Assembly: GCA_963811585.1 (NCBI GenBank)
Contig: CAWERR010000008.1
Location: 620,001-684,000, forward strand
Source of the DNA: JACDHG01 sp963811585
GTDB taxonomy: Bacteria > Actinomycetota > Actinomycetes > Propionibacteriales > Nocardioidaceae
Reading direction: 5' to 3'
DNA length: 64,000 nt
The translations under genes were made by a program, and so were the position numbers. Positions 1 to 9,496 of the stretch are shown here, piece after piece; the stretch's first letter is position 1, and each line of letters opens with the position of its first letter. The notes under the pieces were generated by a model, which was not told the origin of the DNA, ran no database searches, and was given only the letters and a program-made list of their open reading frames with translations.

Positions 1-286
1 TAGCAGTGCAGACCTGCCAGCCGCTGCAGCGACCAGCCGGTCGCAGACCTCGTCGAGGGCGCCGTAGGTGCCGCAGTCGGCATACGCGACCGCGACGTCG
101 TCGTAGCGCGTGCTGCAGCTCGACGGCGAGCCGCTCGACCTCGCCGGCGATCAGGTCCGGCCGGTTGTGCAGCAGCGGCGGCAGCGGATGGACGTCGACG
201 GACCAGCCGCGTCGGTCGACGATCTCCTTGCAGGGTTGGGCGATCGCCCCGCAGGCGATGCAGTGCGACCGCGACCCGCGTCGAGC
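1..286 (-). CDS. DUF1638 domain protein, N-terminal part, runs off left edge
   Basis: About 95 N-terminal residues are visible. Reading from 286 downwards the product contains ACGAIAQPC, then HPLPPLLHNRP, and after an indel near 90-100 the segment YADCGTYGALDEVCDRL. The ACGAI start and the ADCGT-LD-C block are typical of DUF1638, a family of unknown biochemical function. In many bacteria DUF1638 genes sit beside corrinoid methyltransferase and ferredoxin-ASKHA genes, as here, so a role in corrinoid methyl transfer or cofactor handling is inferred from context only. The conserved frame has a TAG directly upstream and no start codon after it, so another indel probably hides the start near 280. 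It follows the reactivating protein gene with no real gap and is probably the last gene visible of that operon. Confidence 0.6.
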
Positions 287-2249
287 CTAGACCGGGAAGG
301 CGAGCTGGTCGACGAACCGGTCGTTGAAGTCGGGGCGGTCGGAGAGCTCGACATACCGCACCTCCTCCAGCAGCGCCTGCGCGCCGTTGCGCTCCTGGAT
401 GCTGAGCAGCGTCATCTTCGCGCCCTCACCGGCGACGTTACCGGCGCTGACGATGCGCAAGCACCGGAAGCTTGGGCACCAGGCCGATCCGCACCGCGCT
501 GGCGGGGGACAGGTACGAGCCGAACGAGCCGGCCAGCAGCACCTGCTGGACGTCGGACGTGCTCGACGCCGAGCTCCTCGAGCATGCAGCGTCCAGCCGG
601 TCGAGATCGCCGCCTTGGCGAACTGCAGCTCGCGCACGTCGCGCTGGCTGATGTAGACCGAGTCGGCGAGCTCGTGCTTGCCGGCGTCGCGCCACGGCAG
701 CGCGAAGACCCGCTCGCCGTTGATCTCGCCGAGCCGGTCGGCGAGGCCGGGCAGCTTGTCGGCGGCCTGCTCGTCGGTGATGAAGCGGCCGCTCGCGTCG
801 AGCAGGCCCGATCCGGACCAGCTCGGAGACCGCGTCGACCAGGCCCGAGCCGCACAGCCCCTGCGCCTCGACGTCGCCGATCACCTGACAGCTCGACGTC
901 GTCGTCGGTGATCTTGACGACCTCGATGGCGCCGTCGGCCGCCCGCATGCCGCACCGGATCGCGCCGCCCTCGAACGCCGGCCCGGCTGGCGCCGCCGTC
1001 GAGACGATGCGCTCGCCGTCGCCGAGCACGATCTCGCAGTTGGTGCCGACGTCGATGAACAGCCGCAGCCGCTTGTCGCGGTCCATGCCCGACGCGAGCA
1101 TGCCCGGCCACGATGTCGCCGCCGACGTACGCGCCGAGCGCCGGCAGCACGACGGCGCGGGCGCGCGGGTGGACGTCGACGCCGAGGTCGCTGGCGAGCA
1201 GCTCGGGCCAGGTCGGCCGACGACATGATGAACGGCGCGACGCCCGAGCGGCTCGGGGTCGATGCCGAGCGCGAGCGCGACCATGGTGGCGTTGCCGGCG
1301 ACCGCGATCTCGTAGATCGTGCGCGGGGTCGATGCCGGCCTCGGCGCAGACCTCGGTGGCCAGCTCGTGCAGGGTGTCGTGGGCGAGCTGGCGCAGCCGG
1401 CCGAGCGCGTCGGGATCCATCATGGTCGCGCTGATCCGGGTGATCACGTCGGCGCCGAACGGCTGCTGCTTGTTGAGCATCGAGGCGACCGCGGCCGGGG
1501 TGCCGGTCGAGGTGTCGAGCAGGGTGGCGACCACGGTCGTCGTGCCGAGGTCGAAGGCGATGGCGTAGCGGCGCCTCGGTCGTGTCCCCAGGCTCGACGT
1601 CGATCAGCACGTTGTCCACGACCACGGCGGTGAACTTGAAGTCGGACTGGCGGGACACCGTCGGGCAGCCGGCGCAGCGCGTAGAGGTCGACCCGCAGCT
1701 CGAGGTCGTCGATCGCCTCGAGCAGCCGGGCCACGTCGGTGCGCTGGTCGGACAGCGTCGGCTCGTCGAGCTCGACGTACCGCTTCTGGATCGCCGGCCG
1801 CAGGATGACCTGCCGCCCGACGCCGACCGTCGCGGCCTTCGGCCGGGTCATCAGCGGCGGGACGGTGATCTCGAGGTCGGTGGTCGCCTGCGCCAGGCAG
1901 GCCAGCCGCCAGCCCTGGTCGAGCTGCTCGCGGGTGAACGAGCGCACGTCGAGCCGGGAGATCGGCACCGACCCGTCGAGGATCTGCACCTTGCACTTCT
2001 TGCAGGTGCCGTGACCGCCGCAGGTGGAGTCGATCGCGATGCCGTTCCAGCTCGCGGCGTCGAAGACCGTGACGCCGGGCGGCACCCGGACCTCGCGGTC
2101 CGACGGCGCGAACTTGCAGCCGGACCCGGCCGGTGCCGTCGTGCGTCGGCGCCCTCGGCCTCGCCGGCCGGCGGAACGATCAGCCCTTCGCGCCGCAGTG
2201 CGTCGCGGTCGATCCGAGGCTGGTCCTCGCCGCTGGAGTCCTTGGTCAT
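287..2249 (-). CDS. Ferredoxin/ASKHA (DUF4445) corrinoid-reactivating protein, RACo-like
   Basis: Predicted ATP-dependent reductive activator that returns the inactivated Co(II) corrinoid protein to Co(I). The N-terminal 120 residues form a plant-type 2Fe-2S ferredoxin domain with CGGHGTCKKC and a final cysteine in WRLACLA. The C-terminal two thirds is the DUF4445/ASKHA domain, with the phosphate-binding FIDVGTN-EIVLGD, then AGPAFEGGAI, GLCGSGLVDAVSEL and QVLLAGSFGSYLSP. The length of about 650 residues fits the family. Start ATG 2249 overlaps the upstream methyltransferase stop (ATGA) and has no clear Shine-Dalgarno, so translational coupling is likely. The frame is broken several times (near 2140, 1660, 1560, 1220, 1100, 890, 820, 590, 450), each break flanked by conserved sequence. 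Last residues before TAG 287 are FVDQLAFPV. Confidence 0.82.
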
Positions 2250-3152
2250 TGCGAAGAGGCTACTGGCGCTGCGGCCTCGGCGGCCGCGGCAGCGCTCGGC
2301 CGCCTGCTTGGCGCGGAACAGCGCGATCCAGTTGCCGCCCCACTCGTCGTTGCCGAGCAGCAGGTCGGCGGCCTTGACCGCCTCGACGATCTGCGGCGGT
2401 GCGGGCGTCCATGATGCGCTGACGTCAGCCCGACGGTCATCGCCATCGGCAGGAAGGTCGAGTTGATCGCGTGCCGACCCGGCATGCCGAACGACACGTT
2501 GGACGCGCCGACCGTCATGTTGACGCCGAACTCGTCGCGGATCCGGTGCATCGTCTCGTAGGCGACGTTGACGATGTTGGGGTCGGCGCCGATCGGCATC
2601 GCGAGCGGGTCGATCACGATGTCCTCGACCGCGAGGCCGTACTTGTCGACGGCGGTGTCGAGGATCTTCTTGGTCAGGACGAGCCGCTTGTCGGCCTCCA
2701 TCGGGATCTCGTCGTGGTCGTTGGGCAGCGCGATGACGGCGGCGCCGTAGCGCTTGACCAGCGGCAGGATCGCCTCCATCCGGTCGTCCTCGGCGGTGAC
2801 CGAGTTGACCAGCGCGCGACCCTCGTACACCGACAGGCCGGCCTCGAGCGCCTCGACGACCGACGAGTCGATGCAGATCGGCAGGTCGGTCAGGCTCTGC
2901 ACGAGCTTGATCGCCTTCTTGAGCAGCTCCGGCTCGTCGGTCAGCGGCACGCCCATGTTGACGTCGAGCACCATCGCGCCGCCCTCGACCTGCGCCTTGA
3001 CGTCGCGCTCGATCGCCGACAGGTCGCCGGCGCGCAGCTGCTCCTGGAAGATCCGCCGCCCGGTCGGGTTGATGCGTTCGCCGATGATGCAGAACGGCTG
3101 GTCGTGACCGATCGTGACCTGCTTGCTGGCGGAGCTCAAGCGTCGTGTGCAT
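2246..3152 (-). CDS. Methyltetrahydrofolate:corrinoid methyltransferase, MtgA-like (pterin-binding)
   Basis: Pterin-binding TIM-barrel methyltransferase expected to move the methyl group from the methylated corrinoid protein onto tetrahydrofolate, yielding 5-methyl-THF. Family signatures are CIIGERINPTGRRIF, then MVLDVNMG, ICIDSS, NSVTAEDDRM, IALPNDHDEIPM and a C-terminal VGASNVSFGMPGR. The best start is ATG 3152, which has AAAGGAA 5 bases upstream; this requires one indel around 3139-3141. An uninterrupted alternative is TTG 3139. A compensating pair of indels near 2415 and 2290 temporarily shifts the frame across VKAADLLLGNDEWGGNW. The stop at 2246 overlaps the next gene's ATG. About 302 residues, normal for MtgA/AcsE-type enzymes. 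Its place beside the corrinoid protein and the MttB-type enzyme supports the role. Confidence 0.85.
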
Positions 3153-3202
3153 GACGTTCCTTTGCGATGGGCTGAGACGGGTGTCAGGTACGAGGCGGGC
3201 GG

Positions 3203-3873
3203 TCAGACGGAGACGGCTGGCGCGCTTCTTCTGGATGAGGTCCTTGGCCTTCTTGACCGTCGGCCGAGGCGTCGGCGGCGTAGGCGTCGGCGCCCACGGC
3301 GTCGGCGTACTCCTGGGTGACCGGAGCGCCGCCGACCATGATCGACGACGTCGTCGCGGATGCCGGCCTTCTCCAGCGCGTTGATGTTGGCCTTGAACAT
3401 CGGCATCGTCGTGGTGAGGAACGCCGAGAAGCCGACGATGTCGGGCTTGTACTCGTTGATCGCCTCGACGAACTTCTCCGGCGGCACCTGCACGCCGAGG
3501 TCGATCACGTGGAAGCCGGCGCCCTCGAGCATGATGTTGACGAGGTTCTTGCCGATGTCGTGCACGTCGCCCTTGACGGTGCCCATCACGAACGTGCCGA
3601 CCGTCTCGACGCCGGTCTCGGCGAGCAGCGGACGCAGCAGGTCGAGGGCGCCGCTCATGGCGCGGCCGGCGATCAGCATCTCGGGCACGAAGAAGTCGCC
3701 GCGCTCGAAGCGGGCGCCGACCTCCTCCAGCGAGGGGATGAGGGAGTCGAACAGCAGCGACTCCGGGCGTGATGCCGATGTCGAGGCCCTGCTGGGTCAA
3801 GCGCGAGGACCGCGGGGGCGTTGCCCTGCAGCGTCTCGTCGTACAGCGTCTTGAGCAGCTCGTCGGGCGTCAT
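3203..3873 (-). CDS. Methyltransferase corrinoid protein (MtgC/MttC-like, B12-binding)
   Basis: Small cobalamin-binding shuttle protein that carries the methyl group between the substrate methyltransferase and the THF methyltransferase. The N-terminal helical cap begins MTPDELLKTLYDETLQG and continues PEMLIAGRAMSGALDLLRPLL. The Rossmann-type B12 domain carries GTVKGDVHDIGKNLV, with the DxHxxG motif whose histidine is the lower cobalt ligand, followed by VIDLGVQVPPEKF and VGFSAFLTTTMPMF. About 220 residues, usual for the family. Start ATG 3873 has GGAAGGAGG upstream and overlaps the IclR stop (ATGA). Indels lie near 3805, 3770 and 3330-3350. The exact C-terminus is uncertain: one frame ends at TGA 3203, another stays open toward the next gene. 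Confidence 0.85.
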
Positions 3874-4636
3874 GCGGCGCCCTCCTTCCTTTGGTGTCCG
3901 AGGATGTCGGAGAGCCTCTGGGCATGGGTTCTCAGCAGCTCGGCGAGCTGCGGAAGCTGGTGGCCGAGCCGGTCGCTCGGTCCGGAGATGCCGACGCGCG
4001 GCGACGACCGTCGTCGGCCGGGCCGAAGACGGGTGCGGCGATCGCGTCGAGGCCGATCTCGAGCTCGCCGCGGGTTTCGGCGTACCCCTGCGCGCGGACG
4101 TCGTCGAGCTGCGCGCGCGAGCGCGGCCGGGCTGGTGATGGTGTGGTCGGGTACGCCGCTCCATCGCGCGTCGGTCGGGATCGGCAGCGCGCCGCTGGCG
4201 TAGAAGACCTTGCCCAGCGCCGAGCAGTGCGGCGGGGACCTCGACGTCGACCCAGTTGATCGTGCCGAGCAGGAAGGTCGAGTCGATCTGGGCGATCTGG
4301 ACGACCGTGTTGCCGCGCGCGATCGCGAGGTTGACGGTCTCGCCGGTGGCGTCGCCGATCGCCTCGAGCTCGGGCTGGGCGAGGTGGATCAGCTCGTCGA
4401 GTCGCATCGTGCTTGCTGGCGTAGAGGGCGAAGAGCGAGCCGGCCTCGTAGCCGCCGGTGTCGTCGCGGTGCACGAGGCGGTGCCGCTCGAGGGCCTGCA
4501 GCAGCCGGGAGGCGGTCGACTTGGCGAGGCCGGTGTCGGTGACGAGGTCGTTGAACGCCGGCGGCTCGTCGGCAAGCACGACCCGCGACAGCAGCTCGGC
4601 TGCGCGGTCGATGGCTTGGGTGCCGTTGGCCGACAT
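3870..4636 (-). CDS. IclR-family transcriptional regulator of the corrinoid methyltransferase operon
   Basis: DNA-binding regulator, about 255 residues. The winged helix spans roughly residues 5-70: TQAIDRAAELLSRVVL, FNDLVTDTGLAKSTASRLLQ, HRLVHRDDTGGYEAG. After frame breaks the IclR effector domain shows ETRGELEIGLDAIAAPVFG, a hallmark of the family. Start ATG 4636 follows GGGAGGAG by 8 bases. The stop overlaps the corrinoid protein start, so the regulator heads its own operon and is transcribed with the genes it probably controls. It is divergent from the MttB-like gene across a 208-bp region with two inverted repeats, the likely binding site. The effector is probably glycine betaine or a related compound (inference). 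Indels near 4410, 4230, 4130 and 4000 break the frame. Confidence 0.85.
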
Positions 4637-4700
4637 GGGCGGTGCTCCTCCCGGTGTGTGACGTTGGTGGCGGGCTGGTGCATGCTTCCGGGTCGTGCCT

Positions 4701-4758
4701 CTTCCATGTTCGGAAGAAGTACACCACAATGAAACCACAATATGGAACCTCAGTTCCA
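4701..4758. promoter_or_regulatory. Operator-like inverted repeats between divergent iclR and mttB-like genes
   Basis: Two dyads lie in the divergent intergenic region 4637-4844. The first is CTTCC-N6-GGAAG at 4701-4716. The second is a perfect 6+6 palindrome TGGAAC-CTCA-GTTCCA at 4743-4758, with a centre-to-centre distance of about 42 bases (four helical turns). IclR regulators commonly bind palindromes with GGAA/TTCC half-sites, and the region is locally AT-rich compared with the genes around it. Binding is inferred from symmetry and position only. I could not assign the -35/-10 boxes with confidence. Confidence 0.5.
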
Positions 4759-4844
4759 CATCATGATTCAATGCACGAGCACTGTCAGGCTAGGTCCTGA
4801 TATGTGTTCACGTCATGCCCATGCTGCGAAGGTCTGGAGGCCTG

Positions 4845-6287
4845 ATGTTCAAGAACACGATGCCGCGCTACGAGGTGCTGTCCGAGGACGCGATGGCCAA
4901 GCTCGACGCGGCATGGCGGCGGCTCGTCACCGAGATCGGCGTCGAGTTCATGTCCGAGCGCGCGCTCGAGCTGTTCCGGCAGGCGGGCCAGAGGGTCGAG
5001 GACAACACGGTCTTCCTCGACCCGGAGTTCGTGCTCGCCCAGGTCGCGAAGGCGCCGAAGGAGTTCGACGTGCGCGGCCCGCAACCCCGCCAACTCGGTC
5101 CACATCGGCGGCGACTCGATGGCGTTCGGCGCGGTCTACGGCCCGCCGTTCGTCCGCGAGGGCGACGTACGCCGCGACGCGACGATGGACGACTTCCGCA
5201 ACTTCACCAAGCTGGCCCAGTCGTTCGACGCGCTCGACTCCGCCGGCGGCGTCATCTGCGAGCCGAACGACACCCCGCTCGACTCGCGCCACCTCGACAT
5301 GACCTACGCGCTGCAGACGCTGACCGACAAGATCTACATGGGCAACGTCGTCTCCGGGGTCAACGCCGCCGACACCATCGCGATGGGCTCGATCCTCTTC
5401 GGCGGCCGCGACGTGATCGAGAAGAAGCCGGTCTCGATCTCGCTGATCAACTGCAACTCGCCGCTGCGCTGGGACGACCGGATGCTCGACGCGCTGTTCG
5501 AGTACGTCGAGGCCGCCCAGCCCGTCGTACTCACGCCGTTCATCTTGATGGGCGCGATGTCGCCGGTCACGATCCCGGCCGCGCTGGTGCAGCAGATCGC
5601 CGAGGCGCTGTCGGGGATCGCGCTGACCCAGCTGATCCGGCCGGGCGCGCCGGTCATCTTCGGGTCGTTCCTGTCCAACATCGACATGCAGTCGGGCTCG
5701 CCGACGTTCGGCACGCCCGAGTCGGCGATGGGCCTGTTCTGCACCGGCCAGATCGCGCGGCACTTCGGGCTGCCGTTCCGCTCCGGTGGCGGGCTGACGT
5801 CGTCGCCAGGTGCCGGACGCGCAGGCCGGCTACGAGGCGGCGATGACGATGATCCCGACCTTCCTCGCCGGCGCCAACTGGGTGATGCACTCGGCCGGCT
5901 GGCTCGAGGGCGGCCTGGTCGCCGGCTACGAGAAGTTCATCGTCGACGTCGAGCTGCTGCAGATGCTCAAGGCGGAGTTCACGCCGCTGGAGATCGACGA
6001 GGGCTCGCTCGCCTTCGACGCCCACCAGGAGGTCGGCCACGGCGGCCACTTCCTCGGCGCGATGCACACGATGGAGCGGTTCCGGACCTGCTTCTACCGG
6101 CCGTTGCTGTCGTCGTCGGACAACTACGAGCGCTGGATGCGCAACGGCAGCCATCGACACGGCCGGCCGCGCGACCAAGATCTACCAGGACAAGCTCGAG
6201 GCCTACGAGGCCCCGCCCCTCGACGACGCCATCCGCGCCGAGCTCGAGGAGTACGTCAACCGCCGCCGCACCGAGCTCGGCGACTAA
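4845..6287 (+). CDS. Trimethylamine methyltransferase (MttB) family protein, probable glycine betaine:corrinoid methyltransferase (MtgB-like)
   Basis: Non-pyrrolysine member of the MttB superfamily, about 480 residues, expected to demethylate a quaternary amine onto the cognate corrinoid protein. The protein starts MFKNTMPRYEVLSEDAMAKL and shows VEFMSERALELFRQAG, VYGPPFVREGDVRR, KIYMGNVVSGVNAADT, LINCNSPLRWDDRMLDAL, GAMSPVTIPAALVQQIAEAL and GGHFLGAMHTMERFRTCFY. ATG 4845 has GGAGG 4 bases upstream. Single extra bases near 5079, 5810 and 6153 break the frame. No in-frame amber codon is seen in the conserved segments, so it should not need pyrrolysine. Glycine betaine is inferred as substrate because betaine synthesis, betaine uptake and dimethylglycine dehydrogenase genes are on the same island; proline betaine or carnitine cannot be excluded. 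Confidence 0.82.
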
Positions 6288-6297
6288 CCCCTGCTCG

Positions 6298-6412
6298 TTG
6301 ACCCGTCACTTGTGGTCTGTTGACCCGTCACTTGTGGTCTGTGTGACCCGGCAACTTGCGGTCGTGTTGACCCGGCAACTTGCGGTCTGTTGACCCGTCA
6401 GCTTGTGGTCGG
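6298..6412. repeat. Tandem array of five 22-24 bp units between convergent genes
   Basis: Five direct repeats begin at 6298, 6320, 6344, 6367 and 6390. Each holds TGACCC, then GTCACTTGTGGTC or the variant GGCAACTTGCGGTC. The array lies between the stop of the MttB-like gene (6287) and the stop of the opposing DUF559 gene (6490), and is followed by the perfect palindrome GGTCAGCTGACC at 6415-6426. No spacers separate the units, so it is not CRISPR. The core TGACC-N-GTC also occurs in the 22-bp arrays at 48.9-49.2 kb. Function unknown; transcription termination or protein binding at a convergent junction are possibilities. Confidence 0.85.
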
Positions 6413-6489
6413 TTGGTCAGCTGACCGGGTCGCTGAGCGTCAACGGTGCAGCGCGCGACCTACCTCGCCGGTCCACGCAGCGACTGCTG

Positions 6490-7362
6490 TCACGTCCGAG
6501 GATCGTCCTTGGTGACGACGATGACGATCCAGCCATGGTCGCGGAGCCAGTCGCCGGCGGCTTCGTCGTCTCGCGCTTCTGCTCCGGTGAGTCGTGGAAC
6601 TCTTCACCGTCGTACTCGATGCAGACGCGGTGCTCGCGGGTAGGCGAGGTCGAGCCGGAAGATCTCTCTGCCGTCCATCGACGATCGAGTACTGGAGCTC
6701 GGGCGGCGGCAGGCCCGCGTCGATGAAGCACCAGCCGCATCCAGGACTCGCCAGGCGACTCAGCGCGCGGCGTCGGCCAGTGGCGACGAGCTCCGCAGCT
6801 GTACGACGCCGCGGCGGCCGCGAAATACCGCGGGAGCTCGGCTCGGAGGTCAGCTCGGGTCAAGCCGTGCATGCCGCATGAACTGGTCAAGGGCCGCGAG
6901 AGCCGTCCCGTCGAGACAAGCTAGCAGCCGAGGTCCAGGGCGGTGCGCAGCGGTGTGGTCACCGTGACGCCGTGGACGATCATGACGTCGTCGCAGGCGA
7001 GATCGCGCTCACCGCCGCGGCGTGCCGGCGCGCCTGACGCGGCGTGTGGTCGCGAAGGACGAACGACGTCCAGCGGCGGCAGGATGCTCGAGTTCGTGGT
7101 ACTCGAACGTGTCGACTCCGTGGAGCCACGCCGCCGTTCGATCGCACAACGACGGCAAACGGCGGGACCACGAGTGCTGCGGCCGTAACGCGGTCGAGTC
7201 GAGGGTGTCGGCAGCGCAGCATCGACTGATAGACACCACGCAAGCACGCGGCGTACCTGGCGGTGACCGCGAGCAACTGCCGCAGTCGGTGCCGCGGCAG
7301 CCCGATGCATCGGCCTGCCACGGTGAAGGTGAACGGCGGCGTAGCGCAGCAGTCTCGTGCAC
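6490..7362 (-). CDS. DUF559 domain protein (restriction-endonuclease-like), frame disrupted
   Basis: About 290 residues when the frames are joined. The N-terminal part resembles the winged-helix AbiEi-type segment: GLPRHRLRQLLAV, LRGVYQSML, CDRTAAWLHGVDTFEYHELE and MIVHGVTVTTPLRTALDLGC. The C-terminal DUF559 domain, related to Vsr-type endonucleases, has AESPGESW, REHRVCIEYDGEEFHDSPEQ and WLRDHGWIVIVVTKDDPRT before TGA 6490. These proteins are widespread and multi-copy in actinobacteria with no settled role. GTG 7362 is the likely start. There are at least six frame breaks in 870 bases, more than in neighbours of similar length, so either sequence error or true decay is possible. The neighbouring 7363-7551 holds nothing I can identify. 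Confidence 0.6.
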
Positions 7363-7551
7363 GACAGACTATGACCGGATTGCCGTCCGCCGCGGGGCCG
7401 CTATCCACAGGGCATCCGCAGCCGTATCATGCTGCATGCGGCACAGAGACGCCGGCTCACGACCGAAACTGGCGTGTGAACGACCACGAGTGCGGGTCAA
7501 CGCGACCACAAGGCGCGAGTCGACGGCCCACGAGGACGCGCCAACTCGCGG

Positions 7552-8457
7552 TTAGCGGAAGACGACGGTTTTGGTGTCGTTGAGCATGACGCGGGTTTCG
7601 CAGTGCCAGCGGACGGCGCGGGACAGGACCTGGCACTCGACGTCGCGGCCGGCGCGGACGAGTTCGTCGGCGGTGAAGCCGTGGTCGACGCGGGCGACGT
7701 CCTGCTCGATGATCGGGCCCTCGTCGAGGTCGGCGGTGACGTAGTGCGCGGTGGCGCCGATCAGCTTCACGCCGCGATGGTGCGCCTGGTGGTACGGCTT
7801 GGCGCCCTTGAAGCTGGGCAGGAACGAGTGGTGGATGTTGATCGCCTCGCCCGGACAGGGCCCGGCACGGTCGTCGTCCGACAGCACCTGCATGTAGCGC
7901 GCCAGCACGACCAGGTCGATGTCGAGCTCGTCGACGAGCGAGCAGCTGCTGCTCGGCGGCCGTCCTTCGTGTCGCGGCGTCACCGGGATGTGGTGGAACG
8001 GGATGCCGTACTGCGTCGGCCAGCTGCTCGAAGTCGCGGTGGTTCGACACGATCGCCGGGATGTCGATCTGCAGCGAGCCGGTGCTCCAGCGAAACAGCA
8101 GGTCGTTGAGGCAGTGGCCGAACTTCGACACCATGATCAGGGTCCGGTACGGCGCGCCGGCCGCCCACAGCTCCCAGGTCATCGCGAAGCGCTCGGCGAC
8201 GCGCGGCGAACGCGCGCGCGCAGGTCGTCGAGTGTCGCGCCCGCCGTCGGCCACCTCGAAATGCACCCGCAGGAAGAACCGGCCGGTGTCGGCGTCGCCG
8301 TACTGCTGGCTCTCGATGATGTTGCCGGCGTGCTCGACCAGGAATCCGGTGACCGCGTGCACGATGCCGGGCCGGTCGGGGCAGCGCAGGCTGAGCACGA
8401 AGTCGTGGCGGGACGGCGGTCGATCATGGGAAGTATGACGTCCGGACTCGTCGACAT
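7552..8457 (-). CDS. purU: Formyltetrahydrofolate deformylase
   Basis: Hydrolyses 10-formyl-THF to formate and THF, refilling the THF pool used by methyl-accepting enzymes. An N-terminal ACT domain covers about residues 15-90: LSLRCPDRPGIVHAVTGFLV, NIIESQQYGD, FFLRVHFEV. The formyltransferase-like catalytic domain has IMVSKFGHCLNDLL, then INIHHSFLPSFKGAKPYHQA, GATAHYVTADLDEGPIIEQD and a C-terminal HCETRVMLNDTKTVVF. Length about 300 residues, slightly longer than usual because of an N-terminal extension if ATG 8457 is used; ATG 8421 is the alternative and neither has a strong Shine-Dalgarno. Indels near 8400, 8220 and 7950-8015. It is divergent from the second IclR gene and fits the folate-linked one-carbon flow of the betaine island. 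Confidence 0.9.
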
Positions 8458-8512
8458 CGAGCTAGCCGGCAGATCCTGCTGCTTGTCGCGGTTTATGCAC
8501 TACCGTCTCGCC

Positions 8513-9306
8513 ATGAGCAACACCGCGGTGGGCAAGGTGACGCGGTTCGGACGCCGCCAGCACGGTCCAGTCGGTCGACCGCGCGATCGTCGATCCTGGA
8601 GATCCTGGCCCGCAGCGGCGAGGTCGGCGTGACCGAGCTGGCCCGCGAGCTCGGCGTCCACAAGTCGACCGCGTTCCGGCTGGTCGCCGCCCTCGAGCGC
8701 CGCGACCTCGTCGAGCAGAACGCCGGCCGCGGCAAGTACCGGCTCGGCACCGGCATCCTCCGCCTCGCCGGCGCCACGACGTCGCGGCTCGACCTCGTCC
8801 AGGAGAGCCGGACCGTCACCCGGCGCGCTGGCCCAGCACACCGGCGAGACGGTCAACCTCGCCGTGCTGTCCGACGGCGCCGCGCTCTACATGGACCAGA
8901 TCGCCGGCTCGTCCGCCCTGCAGCCGCACAACTGGGTCGGCCAGCGGATCCCGCTGCACGCGACGTCCAACGGCAAGGTCCTGCTCAGCGCGCTGGAGCG
9001 CAGCGAGGTGGCCCGGCAGGTGCCGGCGCTGCGCGCCTACACCGCCAACACGATCACCACGCTCGACGGCGCTGATGCGCGAGCTCGACGAGGTGCGCCA
9101 GCGCGGCTTCGCGATCGCGATCGACGAGCTCGAGATCGGGCTCACCGCAGTCGCCGCGCCGGTCCGCAACATCCACGGCGAGGTGATGGCGTCGCTGAGC
9201 ATCTCCGGTCCGACGTTCCGGCTCGATGCCCGCCGGGTGCCGCAGATGACCGAGGCGGTCGTGGCGGCGGCCCAGGAGGTGTCGCGGCGGCTGGGGTGGC
9301 GGCTGA
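8513..9306 (+). CDS. IclR-family transcriptional regulator (second copy)
   Basis: About 260 residues. The winged-helix part reads VTELARELGVHKSTAFRLVA, LVEQNAGRGKYRLGTG. The effector domain shows AQHTGETVNLAVLSDGAALY, GQRIPLHATSNGKVLLSAL, RGFAIAIDELEIGLTAVAAP and MASLSISGPTFRLDARRV. ATG 8513 begins MSNTAVGKV; indels near 8555, 8595, 8822 and 9072 break the frame, and the final residues RRLGWR run into an alternative frame, so the stop near 9306 is inferred. It is divergent from purU (55-bp gap) and lies directly upstream of betB. The palindromes before betB and before the dimethylglycine dehydrogenase gene match each other and are the best candidates for its operators. Confidence 0.85.
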
Positions 9307-9401
9307 TGAGCAACGGCATCCGCTCAATGCGCGTCGGCGAGCCCATCAACAGGCGCGAAAGAGCGACATTGTGTCGCCGGGCCAACGTTGCCGGTTTGTG
9401 C

Positions 9402-9465
9402 TTGACGGCCCCGAGGCAGACTGCTTACCTGTGTTGCGTAACGCACTTGCGTTGCGTGATACGCA
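9402..9465 (+). promoter_or_regulatory. betBA promoter with two TGCGT/ACGCA operator palindromes
   Basis: A sigma-70-like promoter TTGACG (9402-9407), 17 bases, TTACCT (9425-9430) is followed by TGCGT-A-ACGCA (9435-9445) and TGCGT-GAT-ACGCA (9453-9465). The dyads would cover the region just after the -10 box, a position typical of repression. GTTGC-N3-ATACGCA at 9451-9465 recurs on the minus strand before the dimethylglycine dehydrogenase gene, with 12 of 15 bases identical. GTGTTGCGTA at 9431-9440 also occurs identically at 21374-21383. The rest of 9307-9496 has no recognisable gene. Confidence 0.6.
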
Positions 9466-9496
9466 CCCTATCGAGTTCCCCTCATGTGGAGGTGCG

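Noticed and set aside
110..2466. Long plus-strand open frames opposite the corrinoid-reactivating protein
   Set aside because: The minus strand encodes clear ferredoxin and ASKHA motifs over the same bases; the plus-strand products are low-complexity Arg/Ala-rich shadows.
4845..6287. Pyrrolysine-containing trimethylamine methyltransferase
   Set aside because: The conserved segments read through without an in-frame amber codon, no pyl genes are present, and the betaine context fits the non-pyrrolysine branch.
6490..7362. Mobile element or phage remnant around the DUF559 gene
   Set aside because: No transposase, integrase, inverted terminal repeats or target duplications could be seen; DUF559 genes are common chromosomal genes in actinobacteria.
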